A DNA stretch of 64,000 nt from an uncultured Bacteroidales bacterium (GCA_934691625.1 CAKUTA010000004.1:68167-132166), one strand, 5' to 3'. Positions 8,323-17,463 are shown, counted from the first letter of the stretch. Notes: generated by a model from the letters alone, not told the origin. Numbers and translations: made by a program.

Positions 8323-8836
8323 TGGATTTCAATTTTTCAGACAACATCATGGCGAGTTTCCTGCGCCCACGCATATACTGGCTTCTGACCCCGGCTTCCG
8401 AGATGCCGAGCAGCGAGGCTATCTCCTGGTAGTCATATTCCTCTATAAGTCTAAGAATCAATATTGTACGATATCCGACAGGCATCTCGGACAGCAGTTT
8501 CATTACCATAGGGAGCACTTTTCCGTCAAGTTTGCTCCAGTCCATGCATGAAGAATCATCTGAATCCTGATATGCCACGTAGGCAGTTTCGTCAATATTC
8601 ACAAAGCGCTTCCTGCGGCGGAGCCAGTCAACAGACAGATGGACACATGCTGTACGCAGCCATGCCCAGACATTCTCCGGATCCTTGCCATGGTGGTGTT
8701 CAAGATAACGCAGCAATGTCTTCTGCATGATTTCATCCGATTCATCAGGTGACAAGGTTATACGAAGAGCCGTATTGTACAGCCTCTTCGCATACATGCG
8801 GAAAAGTTCCTCTGCTTTCCTGTCATCCATTTCCAT
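8309..8836 (-). CDS. ECF-type RNA polymerase sigma factor
   Basis: 175 aa with sigma-70 region 2 (LFRMYAKRLYNTALRITLSPDESDEIMQKTL, including the DEIMQ core-binding helix) and region 4 (EMPVGYRTILILRLIEEYDYQEIASLLG, then SEAGVRSQYMRGRRKL, the -35-reading helix-turn-helix). There is no region 1 or 3, as expected for ECF factors. It redirects core polymerase to envelope-stress or transport genes; the targets cannot be read from the sequence. First gene of a three-gene set with an overlapping membrane protein and a DUF2807 protein. No clear TAnnTTTG promoter lies upstream on this strand, which fits autoregulation by an alternative sigma factor. Confidence 0.92.
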   Translation of the reverse strand: MEMDDRKAEELFRMYAKRLYNTALRITLSPDESDEIMQKTLLRYLEHHHGKDPENVWAWLRTACVHLSVDWLRRRKRFVNIDETAYVAYQDSDDSSCMDWSKLDGKVLPMVMKLLSEMPVGYRTILILRLIEEYDYQEIASLLGISEAGVRSQYMRGRRKLAMMLSEKLKSNDYE

Positions 8837-8987
8837 ATTTCTTCGTTTCTGCCCTATAGACGGATAGCAATGCGTTTTGTTGCATAGACAGATGCAATTT
8901 TCAAAAGATGCTGTTCCACACCGGCAGAACGAAGATGTTTTTTATCGCTTCGGCAGGCACAGCCTGACAAATATCGTATAAAATTGC

Positions 8988-8995
8988 TAACTTCG
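8988..8995 (+). promoter_or_regulatory. weak -7 box candidate for the M13 peptidase gene
   Basis: TAACTTCG differs at one base from the Bacteroidota -7 form TAnnTTTG and lies 56 bases before the start codon. I see no good -33 TTTG, so this is tentative. The rest of 8837-9050 holds nothing else I can name. Confidence 0.35.
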
Positions 8996-9050
8996 CAAAG
9001 TTTTCGGCATACCTGCCGGACGCATAAAAAGAAATACAATCATATCAGAT

Positions 9051-11018
9051 ATGAACAAGTTAACTAAATTAACAATGATCATGGCAACGACAGTGCTGGC
9101 TGCCGGATGCGCCGGAGGCAATCATGAGAAAGTCAAGGCTATAGACCTTTCATACCTCGACACGACCTGCTCTCCTGCAAAGGATTTCTACCAGTACACC
9201 ACAGGCGGATGGCAGAAAAACAATCCGCTCAAGCCTGAATATGCGCGTTTCGGCTCCTTCGACGTGCTCAACGAGAATAATGAGAAAAGGCTGAACGACC
9301 TGTTCAAGTCAATGACAGAGATGAATGCCGCCAGCGGCTCTGTGGAGCAGAAGATTTCGGACATATACAAGATGGGACTGGATTCAGTCAAGCTGAACGA
9401 GGAAGGGCTCGTGAAGCTTATCGCAGAGCTCCATGACAACGGGGAATCCCCATTCTTCGGGACATTCGTGATGTCGGACCTTATGGACAGTGACTCCCAG
9501 ATTCTCTATGTAGGCCAGAGCGGTCTCGGAATCGGTGACAGAGACTACTATACAGAACCTGAAAACGCCGAAATCAAGAAAGGATATATGATGTTCCTCT
9601 CCAGGGTCTTCGACCTTGCAGGAATGCCTAAGCCTGAAATGGCTGCTGCCAATGCTCTTGAGGTAGAAGATACGCTTGCGCATTATTCATGGACCAGTGT
9701 GCAGGAAAGGGATATGGAGAAGCTCTACAACCCTATGTCTTCAGAAGAGCTTGAAGCCAGATATCCCGGCTTCGGATTCAAAGAATATTTTGCTGCCAGA
9801 AGCATTCCCGCACAGGAGAAGCTCATTGTCAACGAGCCTTCATTCTTCGAGGGATTCAGCCGCTACTTCGCAGATGCCGACCTCAATATTCTGAAGGAAT
9901 ATGTTGCAGGACAGCTCATCCAGGGAGCATGCGGGGCCATCAGCGATGATTTCTACGATGCAAGCTTCGACTTCTTCAGCCGCCAGATGTCCGGTGTCAC
10001 AGAGCAGCAGCCAAGATGGAAAAGGGCAATGCGTGTTCCTAACAGCATCCTCGGCGAGGCCGTAGGAAAGATGTACGTGGAGAAATACTTCCCTAAATCC
10101 TCCAAGAAAAAGATGCTCACCCTCGTAGCCAATCTTCAGAAAGCTCTTGGAGAGCATATAGACGCCCTCGACTGGATGAGCGACTCCACCAAGGTGAAAG
10201 CGCATGAAAAGCTTGACAACTTCAAGGTGAAGGTAGGCTATCCTGACAAGTGGAAGGACTACTCCACCCTCAATGTTGACCCGTCGCTCTCATACTATGA
10301 CAATCTCCGCGCTGCAAGCAGATGGTATGTAGAGGATAACATGAGCAAGCTCGGAAAGCCGACTGACAAGACAGAATGGGGCATGTCTCCGCAGACTGTC
10401 AATGCCTACTACAACCCGTCAACAAACGAGATCTGCTTCCCGGCAGCAATCCTTCAGCCGCCTTTCTTCAATCCTGACGCTGACGATGCAGTCAACTATG
10501 GCGCAATCGGTGTCGTAATCGGACACGAGATGTCCCATGGATTCGACGACCAGGGACGCCTCTTCGACAAGGACGGCAATATGGTCAACTGGTGGACAGA
10601 TGAGGATGCCGCCAAGTTCAATGCCAAGGCTCAGATTCTCATAAACCAGTTCGATTCCGTACAGGTCGTACCTGGGCTTATGGCAAACGGCAAGCTCACT
10701 GTAGGTGAGAACATCGGTGACCACGGCGGACTAAGCATTGCATATTCCGCAATGGAGAATGCCATAAGCAAGCACAATCCAGGTCTCATTGACGGCATGA
10801 CGCCTGAGCAGAGATTCTATGTCTCATACGGCATTATCTGGGCCCAGAATATCAGGGACGCAGAAAAGGCCAGGCTCACGAAACTTGACGTGCACTCCCT
10901 CGCTGAAAACAGGGTAAATGTATCACTCCGCAACTTCCAGACATTCTTCGATGCATTCGGAATAAAGGAAGGCGATCCGATGTACAGGCCTGAAAGCGAA
11001 AGAGTCCACATCTGGTAG
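9051..11018 (+). CDS. pepO: M13-family (neprilysin/PepO-like) zinc metallopeptidase, lipoprotein
   Basis: 655 aa. Lipobox AAGC after a short signal; anchored in the envelope. Zinc endopeptidase acting on peptides. The catalytic motif HEMSH is at residues 492-496 (H492 and H496 zinc ligands, E493 base). The third ligand E553 is in GENIGDHGG, with D557 in the usual ExxxD. Other family marks are NAYYNPSTNEICFPAAILQPPFF (substrate-binding Asn-Ala-Tyr), the N-terminal DFYQYTTGGWQKNNP, and the C-terminal HSLAENRVNVSLRNFQTF...F ending with an Arg-Val-His-Ile-Trp tail close to the family's CxxW end. Length is normal for M13. The next gene's GTG overlaps this stop by one base. Confidence 0.95.
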   Translation: MNKLTKLTMIMATTVLAAGCAGGNHEKVKAIDLSYLDTTCSPAKDFYQYTTGGWQKNNPLKPEYARFGSFDVLNENNEKRLNDLFKSMTEMNAASGSVEQKISDIYKMGLDSVKLNEEGLVKLIAELHDNGESPFFGTFVMSDLMDSDSQILYVGQSGLGIGDRDYYTEPENAEIKKGYMMFLSRVFDLAGMPKPEMAAANALEVEDTLAHYSWTSVQERDMEKLYNPMSSEELEARYPGFGFKEYFAARSIPAQEKLIVNEPSFFEGFSRYFADADLNILKEYVAGQLIQGACGAISDDFYDASFDFFSRQMSGVTEQQPRWKRAMRVPNSILGEAVGKMYVEKYFPKSSKKKMLTLVANLQKALGEHIDALDWMSDSTKVKAHEKLDNFKVKVGYPDKWKDYSTLNVDPSLSYYDNLRAASRWYVEDNMSKLGKPTDKTEWGMSPQTVNAYYNPSTNEICFPAAILQPPFFNPDADDAVNYGAIGVVIGHEMSHGFDDQGRLFDKDGNMVNWWTDEDAAKFNAKAQILINQFDSVQVVPGLMANGKLTVGENIGDHGGLSIAYSAMENAISKHNPGLIDGMTPEQRFYVSYGIIWAQNIRDAEKARLTKLDVHSLAENRVNVSLRNFQTFFDAFGIKEGDPMYRPESERVHIW

Positions 11019-12178
11019 TGAACGTATCTGCATTCATATCACGCAGACTTCGGTTTCAAGGAAGGATTGCGGTGGCCACGATAGCCATCGCATCTTTCAT
11101 TATCATCTTATCGGTAGCCGTATCTTCCGGTTTCAGAAATGAACTGAGAAACGGCATCGCATCTATCTCCGGGGATATCAGGCTTACATCTCCGGATTTG
11201 AATTATATAAGCGAATCCAATCCAATAAGGTCAGATGCATCCTACATGGCATCACTTGACTCCCTGGAAGGGATAAGACGCATCGTTCCAGCTGTTTACC
11301 GGGCCGGAATTGTCAAGAACGGCAGCAATATTCACGGAGTCCTATTCAAGGGCACGCCTGATGGAGGCAACAGCCTGAATGTCTCTGTACCGAGGCGTCT
11401 TGCAGCCATCCTTGGCCTCAAGCAAGGTGATGACATGCTTGCCTATTTCGTCGGGGAGAAGGTGAAAGCCAGAAAATTCCATGTCCGGTCAATCTATGAT
11501 GACATACTTGGGAGCGACGACAAGCTCGTTGTCTATGCCGGGATAGCTGACCTCCAGAGGCTTAACGGATGGGCACCATATGAAGTCTCAGCAATGGAGA
11601 TTCAGCTGAAGGACAAGTTCCGCACCACATCCATGATGAAGGAGATGACACAAGAGGTCGGTGCAAGGATTCTTTTCAATACACCAGAGGATGAGGACAC
11701 GGTCGTAGCCTCGTCAGCATTGAACATGTACCCTGAGATATTCTCATGGCTTGAGCTGATTGACTTCAATGTATTTTTCGTGCTGCTGCTGATGACAATC
11801 GTCGCAGGATTCAACATGATCTCGTCTCTCCTGATAATGCTGTTCCGCAACATTTCGGTTATAGGGCTGCTTAAATCTCTCGGAATGACCGACAGGTCTA
11901 TCGCTTCGGTATTTCTGCGCACTGCATCGTCAGTAGTCCTGAAGGGCATGATTGCTGGAAATGTACTGGCATTGCTGTTCTGCGCAGTACAGAATTACAC
12001 ACATATCATAGGGCTTGACCCTGAGAACTATTTCGTATCATTCGTCCCTGTGGATATCAATGTGCTGCAGGTCATTGCAGCCGATGCTGTTTCATACGCA
12101 GCAATCATGATTCTGCTCCTGCTCCCCTGCCTCTTCATTTCAGGAGTCGATCCTGCTAAGACTGTCCGGGCGCAGTAG
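11018..12178 (+). CDS. FtsX/LolC-like ABC transporter permease
   Basis: 386 aa with the four-helix layout of the FtsX/LolC/E/MacB permease family. There is one N-terminal helix (VATIAIASFIIILSVAVSSG, preceded by ISRRLRF), a ~200-residue extracytoplasmic domain, then three C-terminal helices around 240-270, 300-325 and 345-375. The conserved 'NMISSLLIMLFRN...IGLLKSLGMTDRSIASVF' segment is the family signature cytoplasmic loop. Such permeases move lipoproteins or lipids, or act as mechanotransducers, with a separate ATPase that is not in this window. The start is GTG sharing a base with the upstream TAG; it is needed to keep the first helix. The 3' end overlaps the convergent transglycosylase gene by 23 bases. 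Confidence 0.88.
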   Translation: MNVSAFISRRLRFQGRIAVATIAIASFIIILSVAVSSGFRNELRNGIASISGDIRLTSPDLNYISESNPIRSDASYMASLDSLEGIRRIVPAVYRAGIVKNGSNIHGVLFKGTPDGGNSLNVSVPRRLAAILGLKQGDDMLAYFVGEKVKARKFHVRSIYDDILGSDDKLVVYAGIADLQRLNGWAPYEVSAMEIQLKDKFRTTSMMKEMTQEVGARILFNTPEDEDTVVASSALNMYPEIFSWLELIDFNVFFVLLLMTIVAGFNMISSLLIMLFRNISVIGLLKSLGMTDRSIASVFLRTASSVVLKGMIAGNVLALLFCAVQNYTHIIGLDPENYFVSFVPVDINVLQVIAADAVSYAAIMILLLLPCLFISGVDPAKTVRAQ

Positions 12179-13235
12179 CGGATATTTTTACACCAGAAAG
12201 ACGCGCGAATGTTCCGCTGAGCTCATCCAGTTTCTGCACATAGCTTATAGTCTCATATCCCTTGAACTTTCCGAGCTTCACTGTGTCGGCGTCCAGTATG
12301 GCATCCTCCCTCATATCAGGGATTACAGCCACGATATCCTCCCACCTGCTGTGCGGAGCACCTATTGAAGCTGCATAGTTTATGCAGTCCTTGATACGCC
12401 CTTCTCCGGCATTATAAGCAGCCAGGGTGAATTTCATAAGCTCGTTCCGATCTGAAGTATATATCCTGAACATGCTCTGAAGGTGCTTCAGATATTTCAC
12501 TGCCGTACCTATATTCTCCTCCGGATCCAGCAGATTGTCCGCCTCGAACCTGTCCGCCGTGCGCGGCATCATCTGCATCAGCCCTACAGCCCCCCTCTTA
12601 GAATGCGCCTCGATACGGAACTGGGATTCCTGCCAGATAAGTGCCGTCAACATTGTCCTGTCCCATCCAAGCTCGGCAGCATATTTCCCGATAAGCTCGT
12701 CATACGGGCTCAACGCCTTGTATGTCCTACCGCTCCTTGCACGCCCATAAGGTTCGTAAGCCGGGGTAAACCTGGAAACGATATCCTTATGCTGCTCCGA
12801 CAAGCTGAACCTTGCGAGCCACATATTGATTTCCTTATGTTCAGCCTTGAGTTCCCCGTTTATGACCCATGTACAGCTGTCCGCAAGGGGCATCGAGGCG
12901 AAATATTCCTCATTATAGATCAGGGAATCGGCAAAAGGCACGACCACAATATCTGCACTTCCCGCATTCAGAGAGTCGAGACACTCCACACCCCCGAGAG
13001 AGATGTCCGCCTCCTTTCCCAGCTGCCAGGAGAACAATGTAAGCATCTCATACTCATAGCCAGCGACATAATTCATAGGAGAATGTCCATCAGCCGCGAT
13101 TACACAGCGCAGACAATCCTTCTCGAATGGCTCACCATCTATGACCGTCTTCTGCAGAAGAGGTACTCCCACCATCACAATGACAGTAGGAATCATATAC
13201 CTCAATATTATCTTCAACCTCGTATGAACCCTCAT
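12156..13235 (-). CDS. MltF-like lytic transglycosylase
   Basis: 359 aa. One N-terminal membrane or signal helix (IILRYMIPTVIVMVGVPLL), then a degenerate solute-binding-protein-like domain (about 40-165; 'YEMLTLFSWQLGKEADISL', 'GSADIVVVPFADS'). The SLT transglycosylase domain spans about 180-330. The catalytic Glu is E203 in WQESQF, followed by GAVGLMQMMPRTA and the AAYNAGEGR motif. It cleaves the glycan strands of peptidoglycan to 1,6-anhydromuropeptides in the periplasm. The layout (SBP_bac_3-like plus SLT) is that of MltF. Only 28 bases separate it from the upstream porin gene, so the two are probably co-transcribed. The 3' end overlaps the convergent permease gene. Confidence 0.88.
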   Translation of the reverse strand: MRVHTRLKIILRYMIPTVIVMVGVPLLQKTVIDGEPFEKDCLRCVIAADGHSPMNYVAGYEYEMLTLFSWQLGKEADISLGGVECLDSLNAGSADIVVVPFADSLIYNEEYFASMPLADSCTWVINGELKAEHKEINMWLARFSLSEQHKDIVSRFTPAYEPYGRARSGRTYKALSPYDELIGKYAAELGWDRTMLTALIWQESQFRIEAHSKRGAVGLMQMMPRTADRFEADNLLDPEENIGTAVKYLKHLQSMFRIYTSDRNELMKFTLAAYNAGEGRIKDCINYAASIGAPHSRWEDIVAVIPDMREDAILDADTVKLGKFKGYETISYVQKLDELSGTFARLSGVKISATAPGQS

Positions 13236-13263
13236 CCGCGTAGGTTTTTAGTTTCTGGTGTTA

Positions 13264-16050
13264 TCAGAAGCCTTCCTGTGAACTCTGGCGTCCTGAACCG
13301 AACCCTCCTAGGCCTGACATGCCACCGCCAAGTCCTGAAGAGCCGGAAGATGACGAGCCGCTTCCGCCGCTGGCATTGCCGACTGACTTGTTACGTGACG
13401 GCTGCATATAGAACGGCCAGAATATACCGAGCTTAAGCGCCCTCTGCGGCCTTATATATCCATGGGCACTGAAATAGTCGGCCCTATCCATAGGCCACCC
13501 CATTCCCACATTGACAACCTTGACGAATATGCAGGCACGTTTCCACTGGATGTTCACAAAAGCATCTATATAAGGGCAATTGCCATATTTCTCCACCTTC
13601 TGGTTATAAAACATGCCGAGAGCAGGGCTATATCCAGGGGCATACCACTTCGTCGTGTATGTGACATTGGCGCCCAGCTGCATCTGCATCACGTTCTTCA
13701 CCACATTGAACTGCCAGTACCAGCGGGCATTGAGTGCGACAAGCGGCAGAGGTATGACATCCTCGTCCGATGAGATCTGGAGCAATGCTTGGTTATCGAA
13801 ATGCAGTCCCCAAAGCTTGAAATTCTTGGTCAATGCCACATCCAGCACGCTGACAGCAGAGGAACTCTGCCTTGCCATCGCCAGTCCATCATAATATATA
13901 TGATTCTTCATCAGCGTCCATCCAGCTGAAAGATCCAGCTTCCAGTGAGGAATGCTTATTGAGCCCTGCAGCTCCGTTCTGGAAATCTTGCTGAAGTCAT
14001 TGTCCCACCTATAATGGTTCGAATAGTAATGCTGCTGATAGTATTCCGGCTCGTCCAGGCTTGTCCCGAAATGAACATTGAACGACATCGGACTTTTTCT
14101 GAAGCGTCTGAAAGGGTAGATGTTGAACCCGGCATTGGCATTGATGCCGAAATCATTGATCTCCTTTCCGAGAAACGTATAGTATCCATCAGCATCCCAA
14201 TGGAAATAGTTCCGGAACTGCCCCTTGGCCCCTCCGTACAGATACATCGAGTTCCACACGGTATTGCCGCCTTTTGTGAACATATAGCTGTCCGGAGTGA
14301 ACATATAGTAGTTCAGCAGCTTATCTCCGATTCCCACATTCAGTGAAGAAACTATCGCATCACTGGACCAAGGCTGAAGCTTTATGAACACCTTGTTCTC
14401 GAATTTCATCACACGCAACGAATCCGCGGACGTTGTCGGGTTTATATAGAAATTGTTCTGATACAGGTTTCTCGCCTCCGTATCATTCAGCCCGATATTG
14501 TCCTTGTATATCTTCCTATATGTCGAATACTCGCTCGTATGCCCGATGAAAGCTGTCGTGATATCCGTATCCAGCGTATCGGCAGCAGTCTTTTCTTCAC
14601 GCGCCGCCTGCCTCTGCGCAAGCATATCCTCCATCGCCAAGATGGCCGTGCTGTCACCGGCTGCAATCACGCTGTCTCGGTACGCATCTTCCTTCTTCAG
14701 GACTTTGCGGTCTTGTATCTTACGTATGAAATTGAACGGAATGCGGTATGTCTGATCCAGGAAGACGGTATTCTTCTTTATCAATGTGGAAGCATCCTTA
14801 AGCCTGACATCTATCTCCCTGGAGCCCACTGTAGTATCCCTTATCCAGAAATTGTCCACAATTCCGCCGTTCTCCCCCTTGGACATCTTGTTATATATGT
14901 AGCCGGCATGCATCTGGTACTTCCTGCCAAGATAATTGGCGGCAGACATGAAAGTTCTGTTATCAACTTTCTCATTTTCAAGCATTCCGTTAGCTCCGAC
15001 CCTGTCATATTCGAGTGTGAAATTGAATGACGGGAATATATTCTGGGTCGTCATGATATGAAGGTCGTTCTCGGCACGCTCGTCATTGGCAAAAAGAGTT
15101 CCCCAGTATGCAAGCTCCGTATAAGGGGTCTTGGTGTTGTACATAGGAGCTGTGTACGGACTATAGGAATAGCACTCGTAAGGCGCATAGAACGAAACAC
15201 CCTCGCCATTCTTCCTCTTGCTGAAGTTGTATGTCTGCACAGCGGAACCCACGATTCCAAGATATGACACATTCACATCCTTGCGCATGAACTGATAGTC
15301 ATTATAATAGTAGTTATATGACGTATCGATGTCGCGTGGAACGACTTCATTGAAATAACGACCCTTGTTCCAGGTGAATATCCTCTTGTAGAACATCGAG
15401 TCAGGAACAGAGAACGTTTCCAGTATCCTTGGCGTATTCTCCCTGACACTATCCCTGATGGCATTCAGGCTGTCTTTCGCATTCAGTACACTGTCAATCA
15501 TTTGCTGACGAGCCTTCATCTTCTGCTCGAAGTCATATTTCTTCCTTTCCGACTTGTCCAGCGAGGCATACCATTCATTGAACTTGCGTATGGCAGTCTC
15601 GGTGGAATCCGCAATATAAAGGGAGTCAAGCTTCGGCCAGTCGAGGCTGTCGCCTGCCTGCTTCAATGAATCCCTGACAATGACGTGCGTCAGCGAATCC
15701 TTAATAGCCACATAGTATTTATATCTGAACGGATCGGTATATCTCAATGAATCAGGGACTTTCATCGTATCCCTGGCAGAGATGAACACTTCCGTGCTGT
15801 CCAGACCGAGCGTATCGGCTGCGGAGGAATCCGCTTTCATGCGCTCATACTCGGACCTGAATTTCGTATATATGTTATTATGGTATATGACTGTATCCTG
15901 CAGCGATGACTTCATGCCCCAGCCTTCAGCCCATGAAAAACCAGCCGCGCCTGCGCGTGATATATCGGCAGCAAAACTCTGCAGAGCGACAATACCTACA
16001 AGCAGAGCAGGAAACCATATCCGGGATATCTTCGATAAAATGCGTTTCAT
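13264..16050 (-). CDS. putative outer-membrane porin (Porin_10-like) with Gly/Ser-rich tail
   Basis: 928 aa from the ATG at 16050. A longer frame from 16080 would place the promoter-like TAACTTTG inside the gene and push the signal peptide inwards, so I prefer the later start (MKRILSKISRIWFPALLVGIV). After the signal there is a charged ~200-residue region with 'DSL' repeats, then a long barrel-like segment rich in alternating Tyr/Phe/Trp strands. This matches the large 'putative porin' family of Bacteroidota (PF14121-type). It ends unusually: after LGIFWPFYMQPSRNK there is a Gly/Ser tail of about 40 residues (SGGSGSSSSGSSGLGGGM) rather than a terminal aromatic strand. Permeability is unknown. 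Confidence 0.8.
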   Translation of the reverse strand: MKRILSKISRIWFPALLVGIVALQSFAADISRAGAAGFSWAEGWGMKSSLQDTVIYHNNIYTKFRSEYERMKADSSAADTLGLDSTEVFISARDTMKVPDSLRYTDPFRYKYYVAIKDSLTHVIVRDSLKQAGDSLDWPKLDSLYIADSTETAIRKFNEWYASLDKSERKKYDFEQKMKARQQMIDSVLNAKDSLNAIRDSVRENTPRILETFSVPDSMFYKRIFTWNKGRYFNEVVPRDIDTSYNYYYNDYQFMRKDVNVSYLGIVGSAVQTYNFSKRKNGEGVSFYAPYECYSYSPYTAPMYNTKTPYTELAYWGTLFANDERAENDLHIMTTQNIFPSFNFTLEYDRVGANGMLENEKVDNRTFMSAANYLGRKYQMHAGYIYNKMSKGENGGIVDNFWIRDTTVGSREIDVRLKDASTLIKKNTVFLDQTYRIPFNFIRKIQDRKVLKKEDAYRDSVIAAGDSTAILAMEDMLAQRQAAREEKTAADTLDTDITTAFIGHTSEYSTYRKIYKDNIGLNDTEARNLYQNNFYINPTTSADSLRVMKFENKVFIKLQPWSSDAIVSSLNVGIGDKLLNYYMFTPDSYMFTKGGNTVWNSMYLYGGAKGQFRNYFHWDADGYYTFLGKEINDFGINANAGFNIYPFRRFRKSPMSFNVHFGTSLDEPEYYQQHYYSNHYRWDNDFSKISRTELQGSISIPHWKLDLSAGWTLMKNHIYYDGLAMARQSSSAVSVLDVALTKNFKLWGLHFDNQALLQISSDEDVIPLPLVALNARWYWQFNVVKNVMQMQLGANVTYTTKWYAPGYSPALGMFYNQKVEKYGNCPYIDAFVNIQWKRACIFVKVVNVGMGWPMDRADYFSAHGYIRPQRALKLGIFWPFYMQPSRNKSVGNASGGSGSSSSGSSGLGGGMSGLGGFGSGRQSSQEGF

Positions 16051-16058
16051 ACAAACTG

Positions 16059-16088
16059 CAAAGTTAATATTTTTATGCATTTATCAAT
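16059..16088 (-). promoter_or_regulatory. promoter of the porin-transglycosylase pair
   Basis: TAACTTTG (-7 form TAnnTTTG) at 16066-16059. An ATTG at 16088-16085 serves as a near -33 box (18-base spacer). The box ends only 8 bases before the chosen ATG, implying a very short leader. Confidence 0.65.
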
Positions 16089-16158
16089 GCGCCGGCTGCC
16101 TGTCCTGTCCCGAATTTTGCAATGCCGCTCATGAACAGCAGGCTGTCCCTGGAACACC

Positions 16159-17085
16159 CTACCGGATAGTCACAGGGGTGATGAAGCTGCAGTTCACTGA
16201 AGAACAGAGATTCCTTGACACTGGAATATTCATGTGCGTGGTAGTGGTAAGAAGCCTGCCATGCTTGTCAAATATGCCAACAAGTACAGAGACCGAAGAA
16301 TCCTCCTCATCCGAGAACATATAGTCGAATCCTATATTTGTCATACGCATGTCCGCATCCAGACGCACAGACTTGCTGAACTCGGCACCGGACCGTGTCA
16401 TACACGTCTCACCTGTCAATGCATTGAAACCTGATGGAATACGTCCAGTATAGAATACTGTCGCCGTGCATTCCTCAGGATTTTCACCATCGGCTGATAT
16501 CTCATTGAGCAGGCTGCTCAGCTCAAACGCATAATACTCGCATTTGGAGACGGCTCTTTTCATGGATATTCCGCAGTCCTTGGCGGCTGTTCCCTGTCCG
16601 CCTGACACATTGACCTTGACACTCCCGAAGAATGCATCCTTGAAGTCGTTATTGCCCTTATGCTTTCCAAGAAGCTTTATTTCACGAAGATTGCCGGTAT
16701 CATAGAAATAATCCGCCGCAGTGCCGGCTTCCACGAAATCTGTCCAGACAAAAAACTCATAGCACCCATCCTCCAATGAGATATTCAGTTCCGTATCCGG
16801 GTTGAATATATTTTCACCTGTGAATACAAGACGTCTGACAGGAGTCACGTCTATCACATCATTCTCATTTTTCCTATAAGCTTCTACCGTATATCGAAGA
16901 TTATAGGTTTTTCCATCGCCCGACCACATGGAATTGGCCGAATTAACAGGGCCATTCATGTCCATTCCAAGGTCGAACTCCAATCTCAAGTTAAGTGTTC
17001 CGATGTGTTCCGCACTGTCATCTATCGATGTACAGGATACGGCCAGAAGTATCATCGGCATAGCCAATGTTCCGCAAGTCCTCAT
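16159..17085 (-). CDS. fimbrillin/DUF6562-like surface lipoprotein
   Basis: 308 aa with a lipobox (LAVSC at about residue 18). The mature part starts with a strand 'GTLNLRLEFDLG', and 'YNLRYTVEAYRK' follows. Then comes the segment typical of Bacteroidota fimbrillin-like and DUF6562 proteins: 'LEDGCYEFFVWTDFVEAGTAADYFYDTGNLREI' and, about 20 residues on, 'FKDAFFGSVKV'. C-terminal half: 'RAVSKCEYYAFELSS', 'IPSGFNALTG' and a last strand 'MNIPVSRNLCSSVNCSFI', which could be a donor strand. Role: probably a surface or pilus-like lipoprotein; I cannot tell shaft from tip. It stands alone, with its own promoter about 225 bases upstream and a long leader. Confidence 0.65.
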   Translation of the reverse strand: MRTCGTLAMPMILLAVSCTSIDDSAEHIGTLNLRLEFDLGMDMNGPVNSANSMWSGDGKTYNLRYTVEAYRKNENDVIDVTPVRRLVFTGENIFNPDTELNISLEDGCYEFFVWTDFVEAGTAADYFYDTGNLREIKLLGKHKGNNDFKDAFFGSVKVNVSGGQGTAAKDCGISMKRAVSKCEYYAFELSSLLNEISADGENPEECTATVFYTGRIPSGFNALTGETCMTRSGAEFSKSVRLDADMRMTNIGFDYMFSDEEDSSVSVLVGIFDKHGRLLTTTTHMNIPVSRNLCSSVNCSFITPVTIR

Positions 17086-17309
17086 AATGCTGTGTTTTTA
17101 GACTTTCGCGACCCTTCACGGGCCGGCATCAATCAGATCATGGTAATTCAATGTACGGCTAAAAAGTTGTTTAAATTTATTAAACAGCTTCAAAAAGCTG
17201 GCGATTGGCCTTTACTGGAGATCTAATGATTATATATACTATTACTATCCAGATGCTGTCTGCATACCTCCGTATTCACGAAATAATGACAGCAGCCTCA
17301 TTTCACTTG
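17086..17309 (-). promoter_or_regulatory. long 5' leader of the fimbrillin-like gene
   Basis: About 220 bases between the promoter at 17310-17339 and the ATG. It contains an AT-rich hairpin (TTGTTTAA...TTAAACAG, near 17165-17188). No known riboswitch is recognised; a structured leader or an unlabelled small RNA is possible. Confidence 0.4.
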
Positions 17310-17339
17310 CAAAGGTAATCATTTCTTTTTACTTTCAAA
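17310..17339 (-). promoter_or_regulatory. promoter of the fimbrillin-like gene
   Basis: TTTG (17339-17336), 18 bases, TACCTTTG (17317-17310): close to the Bacteroidota housekeeping form. Confidence 0.65.
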
Positions 17340-17381
17340 GCGTTTTATATAAAAAACTTTAACTTTTCAATCACTTACAAT

Positions 17382-17423
17382 AAAAAAGTGTTAGAATTTC
17401 AAAACGAAACCTAACACTTTTTT
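17382..17423. terminator. bidirectional terminator after the pyrE operon
   Basis: Perfect 13-bp stem AAAAAAGTGTTAG/CTAACACTTTTTT with a 16-base loop and an A/T run on each side. It begins 41 bases past the stop of the TPR gene on the minus strand. Confidence 0.85.
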
Positions 17424-17463
17424 ATAATTTATTAAATTTAACAGAAGCCTCTGGAAAGGACTG

